A DNA stretch of 64,000 nucleotides. It comes from Acanthosepion esculentum. Taxonomy: Eukaryota > Mollusca > Cephalopoda > Sepiida > Sepiidae. Each line of letters opens with the position of its first letter. Position 1 is the stretch's first letter. The notes beneath the pieces are model-generated. The model was not told where the DNA came from. It saw nothing but the letters and a program-made list of their open reading frames with translations, and did no database searches. Positions 11,167-21,205 of the stretch are shown here, piece by piece. The stretch is from the NCBI GenBank assembly GCA_964036315.1, contig OZ038478.1, forward strand, positions 148,715,683-148,779,682, read 5' to 3'. The translations under genes were made by a program, and so were the position numbers.

Positions 11167-12166
11167 CGGACCACGATAGGGTTGCAGCGCTGGTTTACGG
11201 AATGGCCTTGTGCCAGACACCAAACACCACTACCGAATCCACAATCAAAGTAAGAATAAAGGAAATATAAAGACGTGCTCTTTCCACCGTACAAACGTAC
11301 AAAGTGAAAAGAAGTAGACAGGCAAAACAACAAAATGTTAAGAACAAACATAGATTTTATTTAGAGTTTAACAAGTAGTGTCTTCCGTGAAGACCTTCAG
11401 TAAATGTACTGGAAATGTAGTTGAAGAAGAGGCCAAGCAGATTAGTAAATTGTCTTCTGTGAAGACCTTCAGTAAATGTACTGGATATGTAGTTGAAGAG
11501 TTCAAGTAGATTAGTAAATTGTCTTCTGTGAAGACCTTCAGTAAATGTACTGGAAATGTAGTTGAATGAGAATAGATCCCGCGCCAAAATTCAAATCTAA
11601 GATGACTATGGCGGGAAGGAGTTCTTCGAGAATAAATGTTCAGAAAGTCAGTTGTAATGCATAGTGACATACGGCAAGGAAAAATACTCACTGCGAGAGT
11701 TTATGATTGTGAGTGTATGTAGTTCTTTTTAAAGTAACAGGTTCTGAAAGTATGCGTTCGAAGAATGTGAAAAATGCTCGTTCATCAGGTTGGAAGTTCC
11801 TGGGATTGAGATCTCGGTAGATGTTAGCTTCTGTCATGAAGGTGACAACTGTGTTGTCTGTATTAAGATACCGAGACGAGCCATGAGGTCTAGGCAAGGT
11901 TTTGCCGAATAAAATTCTCTGCCAGTATCTATGGGTTCACCGGCGAGAGGAAAGTGAGCCGACCCGGTCAGGTCAAGCGACCTGGGGCGACTAATTTTGA
12001 AACGCCAAATTTGCCGTGACGTCACGCAAAAGCGCGCGAAAAATAAATTCTTCCTCATCCTCGGCTAAGACGACGGTTTACTACTATGACTGACCGAACG
12101 TGAGAGGAAGGGGTGAAAATGTCGCGCCTGCGTCACAATGAAGGTGTGGGTAGCGTGAATCCCACA
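11162..12166 (-). repeat. 3' LTR (1005 bp)
   Basis: Second LTR in element orientation. It differs from the other LTR by one extra 69-bp tandem unit (near 11450-11540) and roughly eight single-base changes that I can see by eye, for example near 11223, 11262, 11669, 11747 and 11752. The CRE palindrome is at 12017-12024. Confidence 0.9.
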
Positions 12167-12179
12167 CAGCTCCCTTCTT
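12167..12179 (-). promoter_or_regulatory. Polypurine tract
   Basis: The minus strand reads AAGAAGGGAGCTG directly before the 3' LTR start TGTGGG. Position and composition fit the plus-strand primer. Confidence 0.75.
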
Positions 12180-12679
12180 GGATTAAATGTCGGCAGACAT
12201 TTAACGAAAAAGTAACGAACTTTTAAAAAGGGTGAAAAGTGTGAAGAGTATTCTCATGTGCTGAAAAGAAGAAGTGTCTGTAATCGACGAAATGTGCAGT
12301 ATGTCTCTAGTGAGTCAGAGAAGGTCGGTAGTGATCAGCTTTTATCCGGTGCTTCAAGTAGAGCTGGGTTTGTCGTCCCGTCAACCTGTTTACTGTCCTC
12401 GTCGGACGTCCGCCTGAAAGATGAGGTTGTTCCGGGGAAATGGCGAGTATGGCCATGTGAGCTGATGTAAAATATCTACCGGTGTAGAATGAAAGTAGTG
12501 AGAATTTTGCATGTTATTGACGGTAGAATACCGTTCTTGCAAAATTCTTTAGGTCATTCAATTGCATCGTCGTAGGTAAGAAAGGACAGTGAGTCGCCTT
12601 TGAGAAGTAGGGTTTACACGTTTTCTGTTTCAGCACAGAAGAAAGGTTGAATTTGTTCTCTGTTGGTCTTGCCTGTCCG
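12180..12679 (-). other. LTR element interior, non-coding
   Basis: An open frame runs from the LTR through the PBS to about 12514 and then stops; no retroviral zinc knuckle, protease DSG/DTG, RT YxDD or integrase motif is visible. The CG-containing stretch 12330-12440 is unidentified. The inverted pair AAATGTCTGCCGACATTT (12185-12202) forms a short hairpin just before the polypurine tract. Confidence 0.6.
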
Positions 12680-12697
12680 ATCACGTCGGGGTCACCA
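12680..12697 (-). promoter_or_regulatory. Primer binding site for tRNA-Trp
   Basis: The minus strand reads TGGTGACCCCGACGTGAT, starting 4 nt inside the 5' LTR. Its complement, ATCACGTCGGGGTCACCA, is the 3' end of eukaryotic tRNA-Trp(CCA) including CCA, matching at all 18 positions as I recall that tRNA. This would prime minus-strand DNA synthesis. Confidence 0.85.
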
Positions 12698-12701
12698 ATC
12701 T

Positions 12702-13637
12702 TGTTGCGGACCACGATAGGGTTGCAGCGCTGGTTTACGGAATGGCCTTGTGCCAGACACCACACACCACTACCGAATCCACAATCAAAGTAAGAATAAA
12801 GAAAATATAAAGACGTGCTCTTTCCACCGTACAAACGTACAAAGTGAAAAGAAGTAGACAGGCAAAACAACAAAATGTTAAGAACAAACATAGATTTTAT
12901 TTAGAGTTTAACAAGTAGTGTCTTCCGTGAAGACCTTCAGTAAATGTACTGGAAATGTAGTTGAAGAAGAGGCCAAGCAGATTAGTAAATTGTCTTCTGT
13001 GAAGACCTTCAGTAAATGTACTGGAAATATAGTTGAATGAGAATAGATCCCGCGCCAAAATTCAAATCTAAGATGACTATGGCGGGAAGGAGTTCTTCGA
13101 GAATAAATGTTCAGAAAGTCAGTTGTAATGCATAGTAACATACGGCAAGGAAAAATACTCACTGCGAGAGTTTATGATTGTGAGTGTATGTAGTTCTTTT
13201 TAAAGTAACAGGTTCTGAGAGTATGAGTTCGAAGAATGTGAAAAATGCTCGTTCATCAGGTTGGAAGTTCCTGGGATTGAGATCTCGGTAGATGTTAGCT
13301 TCTGTCATGAAGGTGACAACTGTGTTGTCTGTATTAAGATACCGAGACGAGCCATGAGGTCTAGGCAAGGTTTTGCCGAATAAAATTCTCTGCCAGTATC
13401 TATGGGTTCACCGGCGAGAGGAAAGTGAGCCGACCCGGTCAGGTCAAGCGACCTGGGGCGACTAATTTTGAAACGCCAAATTTGCCGTGACGTCACGCAA
13501 AAGCGCGCGAAAAATAAATTCTTCCTCATCCTCGGCTAAGACGACGGTTTACTACTATGACTGACCGAACGTGAGAGGAAGGGGTGAAAATGTCGCGCCT
13601 GCGTCACAATGAAGGTGTGGGTAGCGTGAATCCCACA
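12702..13637 (-). repeat. 5' LTR (936 bp)
   Basis: First LTR in element orientation. Carries two copies of a tandem unit containing GAAGACCTTCAGTAAATGTA (the other LTR has three), a perfect CRE palindrome TGACGTCA (13488-13495), the hairpin AGGTCAAGCGACCT and, near 12896-12904, AATAAA on the transcribed strand as a possible polyadenylation signal. Open frames of 69-84 codons inside it repeat identically in the other LTR and are not taken as genes. Confidence 0.9.
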
Positions 13638-13789
13638 TATATATATGTGTGTGTGTGTGCGCGAAATCGAGTGTAGTTTTATTTCAGATAAGAAAACACT
13701 AATTAGGGTAAATGAATGTGTTCGAATTTTAATACCCCAGGAGCATATAGTTGGATGCTGTTGGCAAAATGTAAATTTTTAACATTCAC

Positions 13790-13817
13790 GTCAATAATAA
13801 TAATAATAATAATAATA

Positions 13818-13878
<61 letters not shown>
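13790..13878. repeat. (AAT)n and (TA)n microsatellite
   Basis: Nine AAT units, then about 29 TA units. Confidence 0.95.
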
Positions 13879-13879
<1 letters not shown>

Positions 13880-14430
13880 CTTTAAAAATCAGGAGGTCAA
13901 TCAAAATATGTGACCTTGATTTCGACCTGACGATCTCTTCGGGCGATATATTGAAAAATGACCACCTGAATGATTTGTTAAAAAAGACAAACACACACAA
14001 AGTACACTCCATAATTATTTAAAAAAAATAAATGAACAGGTGGATGACAATCGAAAAATATGACATTGACTGAAATAGAAAGGAAGTGTGTATGGAGTAG
14101 GACCAAGAAAAAAGTAAAAAAAAAATGATTAAGAAAAGAACGAAACGGGTAAGTAAGTGTATATTATATGTATAAAGTAAAGAAGAAGAAAAGCAAATAT
14201 AACTTAAATATAAGGGCGGATAGGGTGGTGAACGCATCTGAAGAATAACAATGGGGTTTTAAATTAGATTTTTCTTATCCGGCTTCATATTCACTTAATT
14301 GGCCTCCTGAATCTTAAAGTTAAAACTTTACATGTTATTTATACATTTATTTATAATTTTTCAAACGTGTATTGAGTACTTTTCAATACTACTGTTTCCT
14401 GCTCTAATTCACCTCTGACAGTTAACCTTT
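13879..14430. other. Non-coding, purine-rich plus strand
   Basis: Purine-rich over about 13880-14230, giving a spurious antisense frame. Nothing recognised. Confidence 0.5.
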
Positions 14431-14431
14431 C

Positions 14432-14435
<4 letters not shown>

Positions 14436-14508
<73 letters not shown>
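14436..14508. repeat. (TA)n microsatellite
   Basis: About 36 TA units with one G interruption, abutting the fold-back element. Confidence 0.95.
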
Positions 14509-14511
<3 letters not shown>

Positions 14512-14697
14512 AAGTGAGCATAGAAGTTAACACTTAGAGGCCACAGTCTGTTTCATGCTAGATGCAATCGTCAGTTGCCTGACGATTGCATCTAGCATGA
14601 AACTAGACTGTCGCCTCTAAGTGTTGACTTCCATGCTCACTTTTATATTTACACACGCTCTATCTCATAAATATAACACACTTTAAGACTATATTTC

Positions 14698-14700
<3 letters not shown>
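14512..14700. mobile_element. Fold-back element with hammerhead-like cores, copy 1
   Basis: 14512-14648 is a near-perfect palindrome of two ~65-bp arms around a 4-nt centre TTGC. Each arm carries CTGACGATTGCATCTAGCAT followed by GAAAC and, in the right arm, AGACTGTCGCCTCTAAG. The segment 14649-14700 (ACACGCTCTATCTCATAAAT, then the (TA)n) is also found, inverted, in the copy at 43245-43457, so the element is larger than the palindrome. See the findings for the ribozyme reading. Confidence 0.85.
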
Positions 14701-14759
<59 letters not shown>

Positions 14760-14788
14760 TATATATATATATATATGTATATATATAT
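14700..14788. repeat. (TA)n microsatellite
   Basis: About 40 TA units with two TG interruptions. Confidence 0.95.
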
Positions 14789-15245
14789 GCGAGGCATATT
14801 ATAGTTGTTCCAGCGAGTATTTTAAATGGAAGAGAGAAGTCGCAAGACGTTTTTTTCCTTTTTCTGTTAAAATGTGTATTTTTCAATATATGTATTTATT
14901 TATTATTATTTTCCACATTTTTGCTACACGGGTTTCGTGTCCGGCGAAGTTTGGTTATTTCCACATATTAATTAAATAAATTCAATTTCTCTTATGTTTT
15001 TCGATGTTTAACCACTGTATTTTGTGTGTAGTAGTAATCCAAATTTTCTTGGAGTTGTTGAAAAAATATTCTTCGACATAAGTGTTAATAAAACAATTAG
15101 GATTTACTAGAGTAACGGCGACGGAAGGTGGTCATTATTCTTATTTTTATGCCCCCTGTATCTTCTTAAACCTATATCTATTTTTGTGTATTCCGTGTGT
15201 GCGTGTGTTTTGCTAGTATGTGTACATATATTCTTCTCCGTTCAT
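14789..15245 (-). repeat. PLE-associated repeat, copy 1 (decayed hammerhead)
   Basis: Shares with 17564-17985 the blocks TTTTGCTACACG, TTTCCACATATTA, TTCTCTTATGTTTTTCGATG and a 3' part leading to GTGTGTTTTGCTAGTATGTG. On the minus strand at about 14918-14950 GAAAC-CCGT-GTA-GCAAAAA survives but the CUGAUGA part is lost. Related copies: 17564-17985, 19215-19445, 43505-43625, 45912-46260. Confidence 0.7.
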
Positions 15246-15267
15246 ATATATATTGATGTATTATAAG

Positions 15268-15268
<1 letters not shown>

Positions 15269-15335
<67 letters not shown>
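15269..15335. repeat. (TA)n microsatellite
   Basis: About 32 TA units. Confidence 0.95.
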
Positions 15336-15340
<5 letters not shown>

Positions 15341-15439
15341 GTGGTAAATATACACATACATATGCAAGAATATATCTAAAATATATAAATATATGTACAT
15401 ACATACATACACATATCTATCTATATGTATAAAAAAATA

Positions 15440-15590
15440 ATTCCAAGAGGATAGAATACAGGTAGAACTCAATGTCCAGGACAGAGTAAGGATATAATAA
15501 AAAGGCTTAAACACTAATATTCTATGGTCATAATTTATTCCATTGGAATCGTAAATACGATCCAATTCATCAGACCTACAAATTCAAAAA
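15440..15590. repeat. TA-flanked repeat family, copy 2
   Basis: Matches 10868-10960 almost directly (TTCCAAGAGGATAGAATACA, CAATGTCCAGGACAGAG, GGCTTAAACACTAATATTC) and 27606-27706 (ATTCATCAGACCTACAAATT). Confidence 0.75.
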
Positions 15591-16150
15591 GAAAACAGAA
15601 ACAACAACTCCTGGAATAAAAAAAATAAAATTTAGTGAGAGTGTATGTATGAGAGTGTGGGACGAATGCTAGAGTAAACGAAATCTATAGGGAGGGGTAA
15701 CAGACGAGAGTAGGACAGGAACGTCTAAAGATGAAGGGGGGATTAAAGTTTAACAGAGAGAAGTTTTAAAGAGGGTAGTCAAAGACGGTTTAAATGAGAT
15801 AAATATGAATATTTTGAAATGTCTAATACATTAAAGATACAACGGAAAAGAGTATACATTAAGTGGTGACATACACGCTACACACAATGGACGATATAAT
15901 CTTAAAGCTCAGAAGATGAGAGACGGAGAGGAAAAGAGAAAGTGATAGGGGAGATGGGGTTGGTATTGGAACTAAAACCGAAGGACATTTATAAAAGAAC
16001 CGCTGTGTAATCAAGAAGATTTGACAAATGTTATATCGACTACAGGTTACAAATCTAATATAAACATATAACAATAACGATTATCTAATCTAGCAAGGAC
16101 CTATATTTCTATGTTCAAAAACACATAGATATACACACATACACAACAAC
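15591..16150. other. Non-coding, purine-rich plus strand
   Basis: Strong A/G excess from about 15590 to 15990. Nothing recognised. Confidence 0.5.
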
Positions 16151-16576
16151 ATATTTATATTTTTACGTACATGCATACATATAGGCGTGTACACACACCC
16201 ATACATATACATACATACATATGTATACATATACAGATATATATATATATATATACATATACGTATATACATATACTCACATACACATACATACATAACA
16301 CATATATCCATACACATCCACTCCTTCACATATATACATCTGCACACATATATACATACAGAAATACACATACGTGCACATAAACAATATATACATAAAA
16401 CATTAAACATCTCCATACAAATTCAACTATATATACATACATACATATACACCCATATACAGATATATGTATACATACATACCTAAACATGCACACACAC
16501 ATATAAACACATCTACATACACATCTACCTACATATACATCCATCCATATACACATATATATACATACACACACAC

Positions 16577-16631
<55 letters not shown>

Positions 16632-16645
16632 TATATACACATACA
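16150..16645. repeat. Compound CATA/CA/TA simple-sequence block
   Basis: Roughly 500 bp of CATA, CACA and TA units in mixed order ending in a pure (TA)n (16578-16628). Overlapping open frames on both strands here are Tyr/Ile/His/Thr-rich translations of the repeat. Confidence 0.9.
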
Positions 16646-17563
<918 letters not shown>

Positions 17564-17985
17564 TATAAAGAAGAGAGAAAGAAAACTCAAACATTTTTGG
17601 TTGTAATATGAATTTTTTTTTAAAATATTATACTTTATTTTCCTTAATTTTGCTACACGTGTTTCCGGTCTTGCGACCTTCATCAGGTAAAGCATGGAGA
17701 TTTCCACATATTATTAAAAATAATTAATTTTCTCTTAAGTTTTTCGATGTTAAATATTCTCTATATGAGACAATCTCTTTTTTGTGTGTTAGCGGCCTAA
17801 AATGTTTTCCTGAATTGGCAGTGAAAATTTCTGTGGGAATTGTTAAAAAACAATTAACATTGGTGCTGTAAATGGTGAAGGAGTTATCGGCTTCTTATCT
17901 TTTAATGACCCCTTAGATCTATTTCCATTTTCTTGTGTTTTTGTCAGCATTCGTATGTGTATATTCCTTCTCCATACATATACAC
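17564..17985 (-). repeat. PLE-associated repeat, copy 2 (carries hammerhead-like core)
   Basis: Copy of the family described at 14789-15245. It lies 250 bp from a Penelope-like GIY-YIG fragment at 18230-18545, and an inverted copy lies on the far side at 19215-19445. This arrangement suggests the repeat is a PLE pseudo-LTR; PLE pseudo-LTRs are known to occur in direct or inverted orientation. Confidence 0.65.
17649..17691 (-). ncRNA. Hammerhead-ribozyme-like motif (minimal helix III)
   Basis: On the minus strand: CTGATGA (17680-17686), then GGUC-GCAA-GACC forming a 4-bp helix II with a GNRA tetraloop, GAAA (17662-17665), then C-ACGU-GUA (helix III of two pairs, A-U and C-G, closed by a 4-nt loop) with GUA as the cleavage triplet before 17653. 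Helix I pairs UUUAC (17687-17691) with GCAAA (17649-17653), one mismatch. The pair next to the core (10.1/11.1) is A-G instead of the usual G-C, which should weaken activity. The same layout, with compensating change, is at 46037-46079. Confidence 0.6.
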
Positions 17986-18018
17986 TGTCTTATTACGAGG
18001 AATTAGTAAACACATTTG

Positions 18019-18019
<1 letters not shown>

Positions 18020-18057
<38 letters not shown>

Positions 18058-18130
18058 ACACAAACACACACACACACACATACACCCTTCCTATGCTGTG
18101 TAGTGTTCGCGTGTGTGACCGTTATTCTGG

Positions 18131-18188
<58 letters not shown>
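18020..18188. repeat. (CA)n and (TA)n microsatellites
   Basis: CA array at 18023-18080 and TA array at 18134-18188, separated by 50 bp. Confidence 0.95.
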
Positions 18189-18191
<3 letters not shown>

Positions 18192-18229
18192 GCCAATGTA
18201 AAAACCTAAAACACATATTAAAATCATCC

Positions 18230-18545
18230 AAATTTAACCAACACACAAAACGGGGAGACAAAATGAAACAAAAAAAAATGTGATTGATGTATTCAAATGG
18301 ACAAAATGCAAGAAGTCATATATAGGTATCAGTCAACAACTGAACAACTGGATCACCCTACACAAAAGCAACATAAAATTACCAGACAACAGAAAACTTT
18401 TTGTATCACAACACATGTTTAAATGTAACCAGGGTAATTTAAAATTATGCCAATAATCAAACAGACAATTTTTCTTACCTACAAATACAAAAAAAAAACT
18501 TCATAAAGAAATTTAAACCAGAACTAAATAGATCATAATCCCACA
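18230..18545 (+). pseudogene. Penelope-like element GIY-YIG endonuclease domain, fragment
   Basis: 18280-18456 translates without a start codon as VIDVFKWTKCKKSYIGISQQ, LNNWITLHKSNIKLPDN, RKLFVSQHMFKCNQGNLKL, then a stop. The block x-x-Y-x-F-x-C-x-x-C-x-x-x-Y-I-G followed by spaced His and Cys is the GIY-YIG nuclease core with the Cys/His cluster found in Penelope-like elements. Here the first Cys is Trp and GIY is VID. After one frameshift the frame continues NFIKKFKPELNRS, the usual C-terminal block, where the catalytic Glu expected upstream is not evident (LQIQKK). Degenerate and inactive. Flanked by copies of the hammerhead-bearing repeat. Confidence 0.7.
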
Positions 18546-18719
18546 CGCTCAAACACAAAACATATGCACATAATGGCAAAATATAGCGATCAAACCATTC
18601 ACATGCATGCATACACGCTCACATGCGGGTGTCTGTGGAACACGAATATATATGCACATATTGACAAAAGCAGGGGACTACACCTTGGCACGCACGCAAA
18701 CCACACACAACCGAGGAAG
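18546..18719. other. Non-coding, CA-rich
   Basis: Probably the 3' part of the PLE copy, but no motif beyond the C-terminal block is visible. Confidence 0.4.
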
Positions 18720-18823
18720 TATATGTATATGTATGTACATATATATATATGTATGTATGTATGTATGTGTGTGTGTGTTTGTGTATACTGACTCCTTGTA
18801 ACTTGGGAAGTATATGTATGTAC

Positions 18824-18861
<38 letters not shown>

Positions 18862-18935
18862 GTCTGTGTATACTGATTCCTTGTAATAGGACAGAATATG
18901 TATATAGAGAGGAAGTGAGCGTATAGATACGCTTG

Positions 18936-18974
<39 letters not shown>

Positions 18975-19119
18975 ACAAGAAAAACGGGCACACACAAGAA
19001 CACTATACAGCATGGGAAGTGTGTGTGCGTGTGCTTGTGTGTGTATATGCGTGTATGTGTACAAATGTGCTTACTAATCACAAGAGAGTGTGTATGTATG
19101 GAGAGGGAATATATATATT

Positions 19120-19193
<74 letters not shown>

Positions 19194-19205
19194 ATATATT
19201 TACGC
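18720..19205. repeat. Compound simple-sequence block (TA, GTAT, TG)
   Basis: Several (TA)n tracts (18822-18858, 18940-18972, 19109-19200) joined by GTAT/TG-rich sequence. The phrase TATACTGACTCCTTGTAA near 18784 recurs as TATACTGATTCCTTGTAA near 18870, so part of the block is a short duplication. The 202-codon antisense frame here is a repeat translation. Confidence 0.85.
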
Positions 19206-19214
19206 ATATAGAAA

Positions 19215-19445
19215 ACAAGAACAAGAAAATGGAAATAGATCTAAGAACACACAGGTGTCATTAGAAGATAAAAAGCCGATAACTCCTTCAACATTTCTCG
19301 AACCAATCTTAATTGTTTTATAACCGTTCACGCAGAACTTTTCACTGCCATTTCAGGAAAACATTTTGCTCACTAACAGACAAAAAAAAGAATTACAACC
19401 AAAAACGTTTGCGGTTTCTCTCTTCTTTTTCAATATACACACTTT
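19215..19445 (+). repeat. PLE-associated repeat, copy 3, inverted relative to copy 2
   Basis: AAAAGCCGATAACTCCTTCA, TTTCACTGCCATTTCAGG and AATTACAACCAAAAACG match the reverse complement of 17564-17905. The hammerhead segment has been deleted at the junction near 19385. Confidence 0.7.
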
Positions 19446-19654
19446 TCTCTCGATGGAACTAATATAACCACTTCCCTTTATATTTATATATATATATATA
19501 TTTATTCTGTATGGTGTTAAGGGGTTTGGGCTGTGTGCGTGTGGTCCGGCCAGTATGTTTGTTTTTGCTAGTATGCGTGTATATATTCGTAACTGATCAT
19601 AACCCCACACACATAATGTCCGAACACATTAGTCGGATTCAAACCACTTAGGTT
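19446..19654. other. Non-coding, short (TA)n
   Basis: Contains GTTTTTGCTAGTATGCGTG at 19560, also seen at 15207-15225, so probably a further piece of the PLE-associated repeat. Confidence 0.5.
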
Positions 19655-20055
19655 GGGTATGACTGTAAACTGCATCCGCGTCCATGGGTACGACGGTAAA
19701 CTGCATCCACGTCCATGGGTACGACGGTAAACTGCATCCGCGTCCATGGATATTACGATAAACTGCATCCGCGTCCATTGGTCTGACGGTAAACTGCATC
19801 CGCGTCCTTGGGTCTGACGGTAAACTGCATCCGCATCCATAGGTATGAGGGTAAACTGCATCCACGTCCATGGGTGTGAGGGTAAACTGCATCCACGTCC
19901 ATGGGTATGAAGGTAAACTGCATCCACGTCCATGGGTATGAAGGTTAACTGCCTCCGCGTCCATGAGTATGACGGTAAACTGCATCCGCGTCCATGGGAA
20001 TGACGGTAAACTGCATCCGCCGCCTGGGAACGGCGATAAACTACATCCAATAGAA
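19655..20055. repeat. 30-bp minisatellite
   Basis: About 13 units of GACGGTAAACTGCATCCGCG plus TCCATGGGTA. The period is ten codons, which keeps antisense frames open for the whole array. Two remnant units recur at 50340-50400. Confidence 0.95.
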
Positions 20056-20084
20056 AGGCCGTATTTGAAAAAATAAGGTTGTCG

Positions 20085-20690
20085 GCCATAGGTTTTTGGA
20101 AAAATAGTATTACTAGCTATACGTTTTCGAAGGAATAATATTGCCAGCATTGTGTTTTTGAAAAAAGATATTACCAGCTATATTTTTTGATAAAATAATA
20201 TTACCAGTTATACGTTTTTGAAAAAATAATATTACCAGCTGTAAGTTTTTGAAAAAATAATATTACCAGCTATACGTTTTTGAAAAATAATATTGCCAGC
20301 TATACGTTTAAAAAAAGAAAAATATTACCAATATATGTTTAACAAAAATAGGTTTTAATACCAGAAATTCTTTGTAAAAAATTATTACCATCAATACATT
20401 CTTGAAGACCAAATGTTGCAATCAATACATTTTTAAAACCAAATGTTGCCAGCAATACATTTTTGAAAAACAATATACATGTTTTTGAAAAAATAAAATA
20501 AATATTACCAGCGATACATTAGAAAATTATTACCAGAAATGGAATTTTTGAAGGAAAAATATTACCAGAAATAGATTTTAAAAAATATATATATATTACC
20601 AAGAACAAAAATGTTGTCGGCATTAAATAACCCATCGAGGTTGATATGCCGTAAAACCTAAACAAACAAAACCAAACCAAATGTAAACAA
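20085..20690. repeat. 31-bp minisatellite plus conserved tail
   Basis: Roughly 16 diverged units containing AATATTACCAGCTATACG and TTTTTGAAAAA. It ends in the tail GTCGGCATTAAATAACCCAT, then GAGGTTGATATGCCGTAAAAC. The same two parts in the same order occur at 50520-50814. Confidence 0.9.
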
Positions 20691-21019
20691 AGGTAATCCA
20701 CACTTTTTAAAGATTTCACACCCACATAACTTAAACCAACCCTGCCCATTTCTGCATCATTTTCGACGAATTATCATCTTACTATGGAGGTTTTTAAACA
20801 ACATTCACTATCCGTATAATATATTCTTTGTCAGTATAATGGTTTTTGATTCACACAATTTCCATTTGTCTTCGTCTGTACTCCCATCTTAATAAATTTT
20901 CGGCCGATGTACGCTCCGACCTTCTTTAATACCTGGCCACTGCAGAGGGAAAACATTGGGGGGTTGAGTTACTAAAGGAAATTAACTGAAACTTCGATAT
21001 CCAAAGTCATATTACATGA
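20691..21019. other. Non-coding, nothing recognised
   Basis: No recognised motif. Confidence 0.45.
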
Positions 21020-21205
21020 GATATGAACAGTCTACCTGAACTAAATAAAGGGGTCGATTCGACAGTCCAATTAATATCATCTGAAGAAAGCCGGAGTGTA
21101 CAACGGCCGAAACCTCGGAAATATGGCAATACAGATGACAAACGTCTGAACAACGTAAACAGTGAGATTAGTGACAATACCTCATCTCAGATATATAGAC
21201 AAATA
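21020..21205 (+). repeat. PLE-like repeat fragment with CTGAAGA...GAAAC motif
   Basis: 21080-21113 holds CTGAAGA, the inverted pair GCCG...CGGC and CGAAAC, then CTCGG. A similar order with GGCC...GGC and GAAACGTTG is at 43760-43800 on the minus strand. This CTGAAGA-hairpin-GAAAC block is common near the ends of Penelope-like and related retroelements. No cleavage triplet is present. Confidence 0.45.

Larger units (their letters stand above)
11162..13637 (-). mobile_element. Non-autonomous LTR retrotransposon (LARD/TRIM-like), minus strand
   Basis: Two near-identical direct repeats, 11162-12166 (1005 bp) and 12702-13637 (936 bp), bound a 535-bp interior. On the minus strand each LTR begins TGTGGGATTCACGC and ends CGCAACA, giving the canonical TG...CA ends. 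A primer binding site and a polypurine tract sit exactly where expected, fixing the orientation. The interior has no gag, protease, RT or integrase. Flanking TATA on both sides could be the target duplication but lies within TA repeats. The sequence TTAATCCAAGAAGGGAGCTG before the 3' LTR resembles Ty3/gypsy elements; that superfamily call is inference. Few LTR differences imply a recent insertion that needed proteins from a partner element. Confidence 0.9.

Noticed and set aside
12180..12200. TGGATTAAATGTCGGCAG as a plus-strand primer binding site
   Set aside because: Does not match a tRNA 3' end that I know, and the opposite orientation has an exact tRNA-Trp match plus a polypurine tract.
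18599..19207. 202-codon minus-strand frame
   Set aside because: Almost entirely Tyr-Ile, Thr-His and Ser-His translations of TA/CA/GTAT repeats; no domain.
19568..20150. Two overlapping 173-codon frames with repeats
   Set aside because: Both come from the 30-bp minisatellite, whose period is a multiple of three; overlapping frames open at once is the signature of the repeat, not of a gene.
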